A stretch of 64,000 nucleotides of DNA, from assembly GCA_964030475.1 (NCBI GenBank), contig CAXIPT010000003.1, forward strand, positions 9,237,198-9,301,197, written 5' to 3'. Source of the DNA: Tethya wilhelma (taxonomy: Eukaryota; Porifera; Demospongiae; Tethyida; Tethyidae). Below the pieces are notes generated by a model. It saw only the letters and a list, made by a program, of their open reading frames with translations, had not been told where the DNA came from and searched no databases. The translations under genes were made by a program, and so were the position numbers. Shown here in pieces: positions 48,101 through 59,500 of the stretch (its first letter is position 1; every line of letters begins with the position of its first letter).

Positions 48101-48345
48101 ATTTATTATTGTGTAATGATATAACTGGCTTAAGACAATAAATATCTAGCCATGACCAGATCCATGATATCAGGCTACGATCATTAAAATAACATGATGG
48201 AATAGGCATATACAAAATTAATAGTTATACCGGTCAATGTTTCATTAGAGCCTTGCAATTGAGAAGAAACATATGTGTAGGTAGCCCCTAGAACGAGAGC
48301 AGCATACACCACTCGCTCAGCTGCTACTGTACAGAATGGCTTCAT
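45139..48345 (-). CDS. RTK5: receptor tyrosine kinase with two somatomedin-B-like modules
   Basis: Exons: 48345-48231 (signal peptide), 48046-47894 and 47831-47685 (two cysteine modules with [18 protein letters not shown] and [18 protein letters not shown]), 47426-47164 (membrane helix, [16 protein letters not shown], basic run KRKRRLKR), 47024-46678 (Tyr motifs [13 protein letters not shown] and SSDYENS, then [11 protein letters not shown]), 46559-46209, 46037-45884, 45818-45612, 45484-45399, 45331-45139; about 671 residues. Kinase: [34 protein letters not shown], tail RDLQKTY. Oddity: where the paralogues have an intron between the glycine-loop exon and the 80-nt exon, RTK5 has a 5' splice site but no acceptor in the needed phase, and the 57-bp stretch 46327-46271 is open in frame. 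It may be retained as coding sequence or spliced in a way I cannot see. Confidence 0.85.
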
Positions 48346-48596
48346 ACTTGTTTCTCAATGACAATATATGGTCGTCAAAGTAACAATGTCCTGCAAAACC
48401 GCACTTTTAATGCTTTACGGGCAAGTAGTGCTCCAAAAAAAAAAAATTTGTCCGATATCACAGCATTAGCTACAATACAAAGCAATGATTACTACTATAT
48501 CTAAATCTATGCATACATTCACATCATAATGTTGGGTATTTTAAATAACGTTATTTCTGCCTTATATGAGTTACAGTTTCTAGCTTTTGAAGAGAA

Positions 48597-50810
48597 TTAT
48601 TGTTTTTTGGTTCCATACTGACTACCGTCTGGTCTTCGATAAGTCTTCTGTAGGTCTTTGTAGAGAGTGTGTCCTTCTTCCAGTTTGGATCCCAGTGTTC
48701 TGGTCACTTCACGGTTGTTAGCAATGTCTTTAGGTGACCAGTTGAAGATGAGGAAGTCAGGATGAGAGAGAAGAGCAACTGCTGCACCAGCAGTGGGACG
48801 GGATGCAGGAACAGGGTGCCTATAGAAATCATAGACAAAACAATCTTCATACTTATACTTACATACTAATTTATAAACACTCACCAGCATTTTATCATGG
48901 TGTGGTATATAGTCCGAGGACAGCCAGGAGGAGGAGGAAGACGATATCCAGTCTCTAACTTTCTCACTACCTGTAGCATTGTCAGTAATGACATTGTTGT
49001 AAGATAGCAATGAAAAGTTGATAGCAATAATAACACCTCTAGGTTTGGTACATCGTAGAATGGTTTACATCCTAGTGACCATATCTCATAGAGGACACAT
49101 CCAAAACTCCACATGTCACTCTCTCTGGAATACTTGCGATATTCAAGTGCCTCAGGGGCAGTCCACTTGACTGGGATCTTCCCACCATGAGAAGTGTAGT
49201 AATCTTCATCTTGTAAGTCTCTTGATAGACCAAAATCAGCAATCTACATACAACAGAAAGTAGAGCATAATTTATTATACAAAAATACATAGTTCACAAA
49301 ACAAGAATGTATTAATAATAATTATTGTAACTATGAACATTGTCAAGTGAACATGTCACAAAATACATGGAATTGTGTACAGTATAATTTGGATCAAGTA
49401 TTGTCATCTGAATCGACATATCAGCTGCTAGTTTTCACCTTACACATGCCACATGTTGAAACAAGTATGTTTCTTGCAGCTAAGTCTCGGTGAATGAAAT
49501 TCTTGACACAGAAGTAAATCAGTCCACAAGCCACTTGACGGGAGTAGCTCAACAATGTTGGGCCTAACTCTGTTGGGCCTAACTCTGCTGGTACTGGTTC
49601 ACCAGGACTGCACATGTATGAATAAACTATATCTATTATGTGCATATATAGCTGATCCTTTAAATATACTAATATGCCACATGGAGCACTGACTGATTCT
49701 ATTTCACAGATAGAAACTTACTTTGGTTTTAGTGATTGTAAATGATTATGAAGATCTCCATTGTGCATCAACTCCATTACAATTTGCAAGTGCAACTGAC
49801 CCTATAAACATAATGTTAGACTAAAATTAATTTTATCTTATAAGATTTTAACACACAAGTTCATAAACCCAATAGCTAATCTTACATCATAATCTTCCTG
49901 TGTAACAATCCCTAATATTCTGAGCACTTGTGGGTTCTTGAATTGCCCCATGATGATGGCCTCTTGTAAGAATTTCACCCTCTCCTTCTCACTAGCTCCA
50001 ACCTTCATTGACTTCACAGCCACCTCCTCATCTCTTGTTGTGCTATCCTCAGAGTCTGAATGATGCCACACACCACGATGGACAGTACCAAACTGACCAG
50101 ATCCCAGTTCCTCCAGGATACTGTGGGGGCAAAGCATACATCATAACAACTTTCAGGTCACTCACAATAAAGTAACTTACTCTACATCATCTTTTGTAAT
50201 GACTGGTAACTTTAACTGGGTCAATTGAATCTTCAGGTCACACGCTTCAGAAGCAGGGTGCCAAAATTCAGATTGAACTTCATAATGGCCTTCAATATCA
50301 TCCACCACTTGCCGCACGTAAGAGTCACTGTCATTTAAACTGTTTTCGTAGCTAGAATCACTTAACTTAACTTGTTCAGAGTCAAGTTCAGCTGTCTGTG
50401 CAGTTTGAACAACTGCTTCAATAGGTATTGCTAGTTCATATGATTGTGGTAGAGCTGTTGTTTGGATGTTCCTCTTGAAGATTTGACTTTCAGCGTGCGT
50501 ATTGGACTTGGGTAGTAGATTTGAAAGGCAAAATAATTTAAAGATTAGAAAACTATGTATAAATGTATAAAACATACCTCTGAAGTTCTACTTTGACTTA
50601 ATTCTATTTCATCATTACGGTTATAGTCATCAACATAGTTGGCATTATCCATCGACTGTGATGGTCCTTCGAGACGAACAGCTTTCTTTGCTTTTCTCCT
50701 CAAAATGTATATGACAACAATAATTATAGCTACAATCACCATCACCAAAAGTATATTAGCACTTAAAGAGGCTCCAGTAATGATTTTCTGTCGCAGAGTT
50801 AAGTCTGTAT
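48597..50810 (-). pseudogene. RTK6: tandem copy of RTK7 lacking signal peptide and ectodomain
   Basis: Exons: 50810-50578 (membrane helix ANILLVMVIVAIIIVVIYIL), 50506-50181 (Tyr motifs and FWHPASEACDL), 50120-49886, 49801-49722, 49607-49439, 49243-49037, 48970-48885, 48819-48597. Kinase motifs are all intact: [34 protein letters not shown], tail KDLQKTY. The HRD exon carries an in-frame 15-bp tandem duplication (ELGPT twice). Upstream, the flank matches RTK7 but the Frizzled-like exon, most of the somatomedin-B exon and the signal-peptide exon are missing. A read-through ATG at 50832 would give a membrane-anchored kinase without an ectodomain. It may be dead or a short signalling form; the clean kinase frame argues for recent loss or continued use. 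Confidence 0.75.
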
Positions 50811-50955
50811 CTGGCCAGTGCATGCAGGGCATACATGTTTATAAAACAAACTTGCGTGTCGATTGGTATACTTTGAATGTATTGAGATAGCCATAGGTAA
50901 ACATGAGACAAAACCGTATATAATTTTCATACACATGTATTCTCCACCTGCACAC

Positions 50956-51039
50956 TAGTCTATTGAGCTAGGCCCTCCTTGATCCTTTATCTCAGCGTTT
51001 GCAACGTGATGAAGGAGGAGGGTATAGCTCACTAGACTA
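50956..51039. mobile_element. MITE-like hairpin, family GTCTATCGAGCTAG (copy 2)
   Basis: TAGTCTATTGAGCTAGGCCC at the left pairs with GGGTATAGCTCACTAGACTA at the right with a few mismatches. Same relative position as copy 3, so it predates the RTK6/RTK7 duplication. Confidence 0.75.
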
Positions 51040-51604
51040 CTTGCTTGCATAATTCTATAAGTAATGTATACATTAGCACACTGTTATGTGTTGACTAATC
51101 CAATGACAATAATTAAGAGTAATTATGTGATTATAGTAACAATTATAGTAGACACATTCCGATGTCACAATGCATAGCTTCCTATCTTGAATACCATAAG
51201 CACTTATGCATGTGACTGCATGTGTAGAACACATCATGAAGCTGAATGTGAGGTACTGTCAGTAAAGCCATACACTCTGAGGTGATAATAATGGCATTCA
51301 CAATATTTTATCTATCTTATAAACAATGTCATTTTATTGCCATGCTCTACATGTGGCATCACGCATGCACTGATGTAGTGATCATGAACTGTGTCTAGAT
51401 CACTACAGTGATACAGTGATGCCATATGAACTTCAACTTCAACCTTCTTGGGGACATATCATAAGTCAGCATATAATATTATAATACTGGATTGTATACT
51501 TCTGGCTAAATAACTCGTTGAGTATACATCCAAATTATAGCCATCTTTGCAACTACTATATTACATTCTTAACTCATCAATCAGAATTAGCTACAGAAGA
51601 CTTG

Positions 51605-51725
51605 GACATAAATGAAAATGAAGTAGTCATGTGCCGAAATTCAGTCTTGCCTTGTTTCCTTACTTTTTATAGCATTGCCCATTCCTACACTATTTATTTT
51701 TATGAAATTTTTACTACTTGTTCAT
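51605..51725. repeat. Dispersed repeat (GAAAATGAAGTAGTCATGT), copy 3
   Basis: Shares several blocks in the same order with 25855-25965 and the second half with 25045-25100 (GCCCATTCCTACACTA, TTTTTACTACTTGTTCATT). Confidence 0.7.
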
Positions 51726-51966
51726 TCACTTTTTCCAACACTAAGGTGGTAAATTGCATGTAATCAGAGACTGGTCAATCTCTACCATAAGTAACACTTG
51801 CAGTTAGCACTGGATGCGCGCATGCGCAAATCGCAGCACAATGCCACGTGGTCTACTGACGACCTTTACCTACATCAAAAATGGCTACATAAAAGTACAG
51901 AATTTTATACCAGAGTTTCAAAGATGCCCAGATTTTGTTTGTGGACGGCTTTTAGGCTGAAGCGAG

Positions 51967-52056
51967 TATAAAAGGGCGTACTACAGATGAAGTCAAGTCT
52001 CACTGTATAGTCAAAGTCAGTCAAATGCCTTTCGTTTCTCTGGAAATCGCGTTCAA
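51967..52056 (+). promoter_or_regulatory. Possible TATA promoter with a short first exon
   Basis: TATAAAAG at 51967-51974 is followed by an ATG at 52025 that opens ten codons (MPFVSLEIAF) up to a good donor, AAGTAAGT at 52055-52062. A plus-strand transcript from here would run antisense into RTK7. No downstream exon was recognised, so this could be chance or the relic of an inserted promoter. Confidence 0.3.
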
Positions 52057-52306
52057 GTAAGTCACAAAGGAAGGGAGAAAACAAAATTGCATTGTTCTGG
52101 CTTCTTGACAGCGCTCTCTCCAGAGTGCTCTAGGAAGTTTCTGTGAGTTTTCTTGGTGCATGCAGTTAGATAACTGTCTGAGGGAGGCTCTGAGCACGGT
52201 TTCAAAGCTTAGCTATCTTTCTCTGAGAGTTTATAAGAGTAAACATTTTGTATTGTGTCAATGGGACAGTCGGCCCATTCCTACTATACGTACTACCGTA
52301 CGTATG

Positions 52307-55300
52307 ATATCTAAATCTATGCATACATTCACATCATAATGTTGGGTATTTTAAATAACGTTATTTCTGCCTTATATGAGTTACAGTTTCTAGCTTTTGA
52401 AGTTTTTTGGTTCCATTCTGACTAACATCTGGTCTTCGATCGATAAGTCTTCTGTAGGTCTTTGTAGAGAGTGTGTCCTTCTTCCAGTTTGGCTCCCAGT
52501 GTTCTGGCCACTTCACTGTTGTTAGCAATGTCTTTAGATGACCAGTTGAAGATGAGGAAGTCAGGATGAGAGAGAGAAGCAACTGCTGCACCAGCAGTGG
52601 GACGGGATGCAGGAACAGGGTGCCTATAGAAATCATAGACAAAACAATCATCATACTTATACTTACATACTCAGTTAATTTATAAACACTCACCAGCATT
52701 TTATCATGGTGTGGTATATAGTCCGAGGACAGCCAGGAGGAGGAGGAAGACGATATCCAGTCTCTAACTTTCTCACTACCTGTAGCATTGTCAGTAATGA
52801 CATTGTTGTAAGATAGCAATGAAAAGTTGATAGCAATAATAACACCTCTAGGTTTGGTACATCGTGAAATGGTTTACATCCCAGTGACCATATCTCGTAG
52901 AGGACACATCCAAAACTCCACATGTCACTCTCTCTAGAATACTTGCGATATTCAAGTGCCTCAGGGGCAGTCCACTTGACTGGGATCTTCCCACCATGAG
53001 AAGTGTAGTAGTCTTCATCTTGTAAGTCTCTTGATAGACCAAAATCAGCAATCTATACCACAGAAAGTAGAGCATAATTATTTATTATACAAAAATTACA
53101 TAGTTCACAAAACAAGAATATGTTAATAATAATATTATTGTAATTATGAACAAGTGAACATGGAATTGTGTACATGTAGCTGCTAGTTCTCACCTTACAC
53201 ATGCCACATGTCGAAACAAGTATGTTTCTTGCAGCCAAATCTCGATGAATGAAATTCTTGACACAGAAGTAGATCAGTCCACAAGCCACTTGACGGGAGT
53301 AGCTCAACAATGTTGGGCCTAACTCTGCTGGTACTGGTTCACCAGGTCTGCACATGTATGTATGAATAAACTTTATCTATTATGTGCATAGCTGATCCTT
53401 TAAATATACTAATATGCCACATGGAGCACTGACTGATTCTATTTCACAGATAGAAACTTACTTTGGTTTTAGTGATTGTAAATGGTTACGAAGATCTCCA
53501 TTGTGCATCAACTCCATTACAATTTGCAAGTGCAACTGACCCTACAAACATGTTAGACTAAAATTATTTTTATCTTAAGATTTTAACACACAAGTTCATG
53601 AACCCAATAGCTAATCTTACATCATAATCTTCCTGTGTAACAATCCCTAATATTCTGAGCACTTGTGGGTTCTTGAATTGTCCCATGATGATGGCCTCTT
53701 GTAAGAATTTCACCCTCTCCTTCTCACTAGCTCCAACCTTCATTGACTTCACAGCCACCTCCTCATCTCTTGTAGTGCTATCCTCAGAATCTGAATGATG
53801 CCACACACCACGATGGACAGTACCAAACTGACCAGATCCCAGCTCCTCCAAGATACTGTGGGGACAAACCATATATTATAACAACTTTCGGATCTTTATA
53901 ACAATGAAGTGACTTACTCTACATCATCCTTTGTAATGACTGGTAACTTCAACTGGGCCAATTGAATCTTCAGGTCACACGCTTCAGAAGCAGGGTGCCA
54001 AAATTCAGATTGAACTTCGTAATGACCTTCAATATCATCCACCACTTGCCGCACATAAGAGTCACTGTCACTCAAACTGTTTTCATAGCTAGAATCACTT
54101 AACTCAGCTTGTTCAGAGTCAAGTTTAGCTGTCTGTACAGTTTGAACCACTGCTTCAATAGGTACAGCTAGTCGTGGCAGAGCTGTTGTCTGGCTGTTAC
54201 TCTTTAAGATTTGACTTTCAGTGTACCTATTGGACTTGGGTGGTAAATTTGAAAGACAAAATATATAAAATATAATTTAAAGGTTAGAAAACTATGGAGA
54301 TATAAAACATATACCTTTGAAGTCCTTCTTTGACTTATTTCTATTTCATCATTACGGTTGTCACCAACATAGTTGGCATTATCCATCGACTGTGATGGTC
54401 CTTCTAGACGTACAACTTTCTTTGCTTTTCTCCTCAAAGTGTACATTACAACAATAATAATAGCTGCAATCATCACCATCAAAAGTATAATAGTGCTTAT
54501 GGAGACTCCAGTAATGATTATCTGCTGCTGAGTTAAGTCTGCAGTTGCAGTTGGGTACAACATGATTGCCAATGCATGTGTGCATGAATATTTTTATGAA
54601 ACAAACTCGCATGTTGATTGGTATACTGTGAATGTATTGAGATCACCATAGATGAAACAAGAGATCGATCATGAAACAAGGTATAGAATATATTATAATT
54701 ATACTCACCTGCAGCTGTTATCTCACCATCACTGATTGAGAAGAAGCATGTATCATCAATAGTAATACTTTCGTCACCTCTAACAAGGTTATCACAGCCG
54801 AGTTGAGGGAAAAATCTACTCAATGTTTCCCACTCTCTGGCACACACTCCGGTACTGATCATTTCACAGTAGTTTTCTGGGCCACGCAAAGATCTTCCAG
54901 AAGCATCGCATAAACCAAAGTAGGCTAAACAAGACCATGACATTCCAGCTTCTATACATTCTTTACTAGGATTACTTAGTCCCAATCCAACTCTGAGAAA
55001 ATCTTCAGAAACAGTCTCTTCAAGCCGCACTACCATGATCACTCCAGGTCGAAACTCTGTTGGAATACACTTCTGTAGCTCAGAAAGTTCATTTTTACAT
55101 AACGTTCCATTGTATGGAATGCCTTCACAAGTTCCTAAGGGGAAAGAAAACAATCACAGAACGTGATTCAATTATAATAAATTTTTTAACTGTATAACAC
55201 AGCCATGCTGCAGAAGCTACAAAGTTGAACCTGCACGCGCATATATGCAGTTTGCATGTAGTTTGCAGTTACGACAGTAAGATAATTTTCATACACATTC

Positions 55301-55835
55301 ACCACCTGCATGCTAGTCTATCGAGCTAGATGGTACCGGTAGACCCTAGCTCCTCCTTTGTCTCAGTGTGTGCAACATGATGAAGGAGGAGGGTCTAGCT
55401 TGATAGACTACCTGCATGCATGATCACCATCAATAATGCTATAAGTAATACACATTAGCACACTGTTATGTGTTGACTACTTCACTGAAAATAATTAAGA
55501 GTAATAATGTGATTATAGTAACAATTATAGTACACACATTCCAATGTCACAATGCAAAGCTTCCTACCATTGTAATGCCATAAGCATGTACCCATGCATG
55601 TGACTGTGTAGAACACATTATGAAGTTGAAAATAAGGTACCACAGTCAGTAACTATACATTCTGAGATGAATGGGCATTCGCAATAATAATACCTAGCTT
55701 AAACAATGACATTATATTGCCATGCCATGCACATGTACATGTGGCATCACACATACACTGATCTAGTCATCATGAACTATCACCACAGTGATACATAAAC
55801 ATGCTACATGAACTTCAACTTCAACCTTCTAGGGG
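52307..55835. repeat. Tandem segmental duplication, unit 2 (RTK7)
   Basis: Partner of 48497-51460; similarity continues through exons, introns and the upstream flank. Parts of the upstream flank (55430-55850) also resemble the RTK8 flank at 59390-59700, so RTK8 is an older copy of the same unit. Confidence 0.8.
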
Positions 55836-56251
55836 ACATATTATGTTGATATCGGGGCAGCAATTTTCAACCAGATGACAATGACGGCTACAGTCACAGT
55901 CACCACTGGTTTGGCAATTTTGTAGTGAACGATCACAACACCCAGTGAAGCCAGCATCCACACAGGAATTCGGATCTAGTAGATTATTAGAGTATATTTT
56001 TAATATCTACATAAACCAGAGGCAGTATTTAACTTAGTAGAATATCTAATAACAAATAATTATGGCTGTAATTATTATGGGTGGTGTGCTAACTTATTTA
56101 AAGTCATAGTTCATTTACCTGCAGATCCTGTTCCTGATCCTGATTCCACAGCTCTAGAGTAATCACTGGTTAGCAGCATTGACATAACAAATAGCATTGT
56201 ATGCACACAATTAAATAAGTACAATAGTATAACTCGGACTACAATCATCAT
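52422..56251 (-). CDS. RTK7: receptor tyrosine kinase with somatomedin-B-like and Frizzled-like domains
   Basis: Exons: 56251-56119 (signal peptide, then SGSGTGSAG), 55975-55826 (somatomedin-B-like, CDCSRHCHLVENCCPDIN), 55134-54709 (Frizzled-like cysteine domain: CEGIPYNGTLC, SWSCLAYFGLCD, YCEMISTGVCAREWE), 54538-54315 (membrane helix), 54234-53918 (Tyr motifs, FWHPASEACDL), 53855-53621, 53541-53462, 53347-53194, 53052-52846, 52779-52694, 52623-52422; 737 residues. Kinase: [35 protein letters not shown] 4-bp duplication (CGAT) just after KDLQKTY shifts the frame relative to RTK6 and ends the protein early (YRSKTRC); the core tail is kept. The Frizzled-like domain recalls those of ROR and MuSK receptors, suggesting a Wnt-like or lipid ligand, which is inference. 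Confidence 0.88.
55314..55410. mobile_element. MITE-like hairpin, family GTCTATCGAGCTAG (copy 3)
   Basis: TAGTCTATCGAGCTAGATGG at the left, GGGTCTAGCTTGATAGACTA at the right; inner CTCCTCCTTTGTCTCA pairs in part with the AAGGAGGAGG segment. It lies in the intron between the somatomedin-B and Frizzled-like exons of RTK7. Confidence 0.75.
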
Positions 56252-56520
56252 GGCTTTACAGAAACAACTTCTCAACTCTGATCATGCCATAGGTTAAGTA
56301 ACTGCCAATTAATTGAACAGACATAGATGTAAAGGTCGTCAAAACCAAATCACAAAATTGCAACAATGAGCTGAAAAAGCACAAACTAAGAATTTACCTT
56401 CTATGCATGCAAAACTCTCCAAGAGTCTCACTGATTCTCTATACTTTTAGATTCATTGATACATGATACACATTAATTATTTAATCTTTAGCACTAGCAG
56501 TGCTCAGAATAATATATGAG

Positions 56521-59500
56521 TTATGTACAGGTAGTTTCTATCTTTTGAAGAGGATGCTTTTTGCTTCGTTTCCGACTACCTTGTGATCTTCGATAAGTCT
56601 TCTGTAGGTCTTTATAGAGGGAGAGACCTTCTTCTATTTTGGCTCCCAGTGTTCTAGCCTCTTCACTGTTGTTAGCAATGTCTTTAGGTGACCAGTTGAA
56701 AATGAAGAAGTCAGGATGAGAGAGAGAAGCAACAGCTATACCAGCAGTGGGACGGGATGCAGGAACAGGGTGCCTATACATTAATATTATAGAAACCACA
56801 CAACTAATAGAACTACTTAAATAATACAAGGCCATACTTACTAACATGCACTCACCAGCATTTTATCATGGTATGGTACACAGTCCGAGGACAGCCAGGA
56901 GGAGGAGGGAGACGATACCCAGTCTCTAACATTTTCACTACCTGTAGCATTTCAGTTGTGATGATATCATTGTAATTAGACAATAATTCATACCTCTAGG
57001 TTTGGTACATCATGAAATGGTTTACATCCTAGTGACCATATCTCATAGAGGACACATCCAAAACTCCACATGTCACTCTCTCTGGAATACTTGCGATATT
57101 CAAGTGCCTCAGGGGCAGTCCACTTCACTGGGATCTTCCCACCATGAGAAGTGTAGTAGTCTTCATCTTGTAAGTCTCTTGATAGACCAAAATCAGCAAT
57201 CTACAAAAAAAAAGTGGAACATGCTACAGTGCACAGTTCATACGACAAAGCATGGTTCTCACCTTACACATGCCACATGTCGAAACAAGTATGTTTCTTG
57301 CAGCCAAATCTCTGTGAATGAAGTTCTTGACACAGAAGTAGATCAGTCCACAAGCCACTTGACGAGAATAGCTCAACAATGTTGGACCCAACTCTGCTGG
57401 TACTGGTTCACCAGGTCTGCATTAGTTTTAAGAACAAATTATCTATGTGGGCCAAGCCTTTCAGTATGCCACATCGACATCGATCATCACAACCTCTGAA
57501 TCATTGTGCAGTTGTACAGAGAAAAACCTTACCTTGGTTTCAATGACTGTAAATGGTTACGGAGATCTCCATTGTGCATCAACTCCATTACAATTTGCAA
57601 GTGTAACGGACACTACAAACAAACATCAGTATAAGTTTAGCACACAAACTTTGTGTACAGGTCCTTAGCTTACTTTACGATCTTCCATTGTAATGACTCC
57701 TAATATTCTCAGCACTTGTGGGTTCTTGAATTGTCCCATGATGATGGCCTCTTGTAGGAATTTCACCCTCTCCTTCTCACTAGCTCCAACCTTCATTGAC
57801 TTCACAGCCACCTCCTCATCTCTTGTAGTGCTATCCTCAGAGTCAGAATGATGCCACACACCACGATGGACAGTACCAAACTGACCAGATCCCAGCTCCT
57901 CCAAGATACTGTGGGGGCAATCATACATTATCATAATTAATTTTATCCTTTAGCAATATTATTACAGTTACTATATTTAGTTTACAACTTACTCTACATC
58001 ATATTTCGTGATGACTGGTAGTTTTAATTGGGCCAATTGAATCTTCAGGTCGCATGATTTTGAAGCAGGGTGCCAAAATTTAGATTGAGCATCATAATGG
58101 CCTTCAATATCATCCACCACTTGCCGTACGTAAGAGTCACTGTCACTCAAACTGTTTTCGTAGCTAGAATCATTTGAGTCAGTTTGTTCTGAGTCAAGTT
58201 CAGCCTTCTGTGTAGTCTGAACAACTGCTTCCATAGGTACAGCTAGTTCGTAAGGTTGTGGTATAGCTGTCGTTTGGGTGTTACTGCTCAAGATTTGACT
58301 TTCAGCATACCTATTGGGCTATAAAAGTCAACATGGTTATGTGAATTTGAGAGGCATGCACTAATTCCGACTATAAACATTGATAACACAAACCTCAGCC
58401 ATTGCAGTTCTTCTTCGACTTAATTCTATTTCATCATACTGGTTGTAGTCATCATCATAGTTGGCATTGTCCATTGACTTTGCAGGTTCTTCTACTAGAC
58501 GAATAACTTTTCCTCTTCTCTTAAATGCATACACTGAAACAATGAATATAGCTGCAATTGCCATCAGCAAAAGTCCAGTGCTTAGGATGACTCCAGTAAT
58601 GATTATCTCTGCCTCAGTTAATAAGTCTTCATCTGGTGGACCTGTATGTCATATATAAGTGCATGAACATGTTGTGTGAAGAAAACTTGTGTTAACACGA
58701 TTGTACATACATATTGGTATATAGATGAAACAATGTATTCACTGACCTGGTATCCCATCAATTGGGAAGCATGATATACTATCTTCAATTTGATCATCAC
58801 CTCTGGGAAGTGTGTCACAGCTAAGAGAGAGCAGTTCACTGATTTGTCCCCACTCTCTAGCACACACTCCAGTACTGATCACTTCACAGTAGCTACTTGG
58901 GGCGTGCCAAGATCTTCCAGAAGTATCGCACAAACCAAAGTGGGATAAACAAGTCCACGCCACTCCAGCCTCCATACATTCATCACTAGGATTACCTAGT
59001 TCCAATCCTAACGTGAGAAATTGTTCAAAAATAGCCTCATGATCATTAAACACTACTGTGATTACTCCAGGTTCAAATTCTGTCGGAAAGCATTTCTGTA
59101 ACTCAGAAAGTTCGTTTTTACATAGTGTTCCTTCATATGGTACACCAACACAAGTCCCTATAATGGAGAAACGAGCTCATGATCAAGATAATTTTTACCA
59201 TAATATAAACACAAGTACAATAGAGTTGTTTGCCATCATTGGTACATGGCACATCAGCACTCATGAATGTACATCAGTACTATTCATATTATTTCACACA
59301 ATGGCAATGCACGCTTGCACAGCTATAGTCAATAATATTTAGTATAACATACTATTCCACTGACAATTGAGCCAAGGTGATTCTAGTAACTATCAATAAG
59401 GCTACTACCAATGTCACAATATGCTACACAATGCCATCCTCTTTCAATACCATAATGATACTGCTAACATTAATTTAGTGCATGTGACTACTTAGAAATA

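Larger units (their letters stand above)
48497..51460. repeat. Tandem segmental duplication, unit 1 (RTK6)
   Basis: From TATCTAAATCTATGCATACA at about 48500 through the upstream flank ending CTTCAACCTTCTTGGGGACAT at about 51450, the sequence parallels 52307-55835, exons and introns alike. Unit 1 is shorter because of deletions around the Frizzled-like exon. Confidence 0.8.
51461..52306. other. Spacer between the RTK6 and RTK7 units with repeat copy
   Basis: It holds a copy of the dispersed repeat at 51605-51725 and a GC-richer segment (51810-52100) not found elsewhere in the window. No homologous gene is recognised. Confidence 0.5.
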
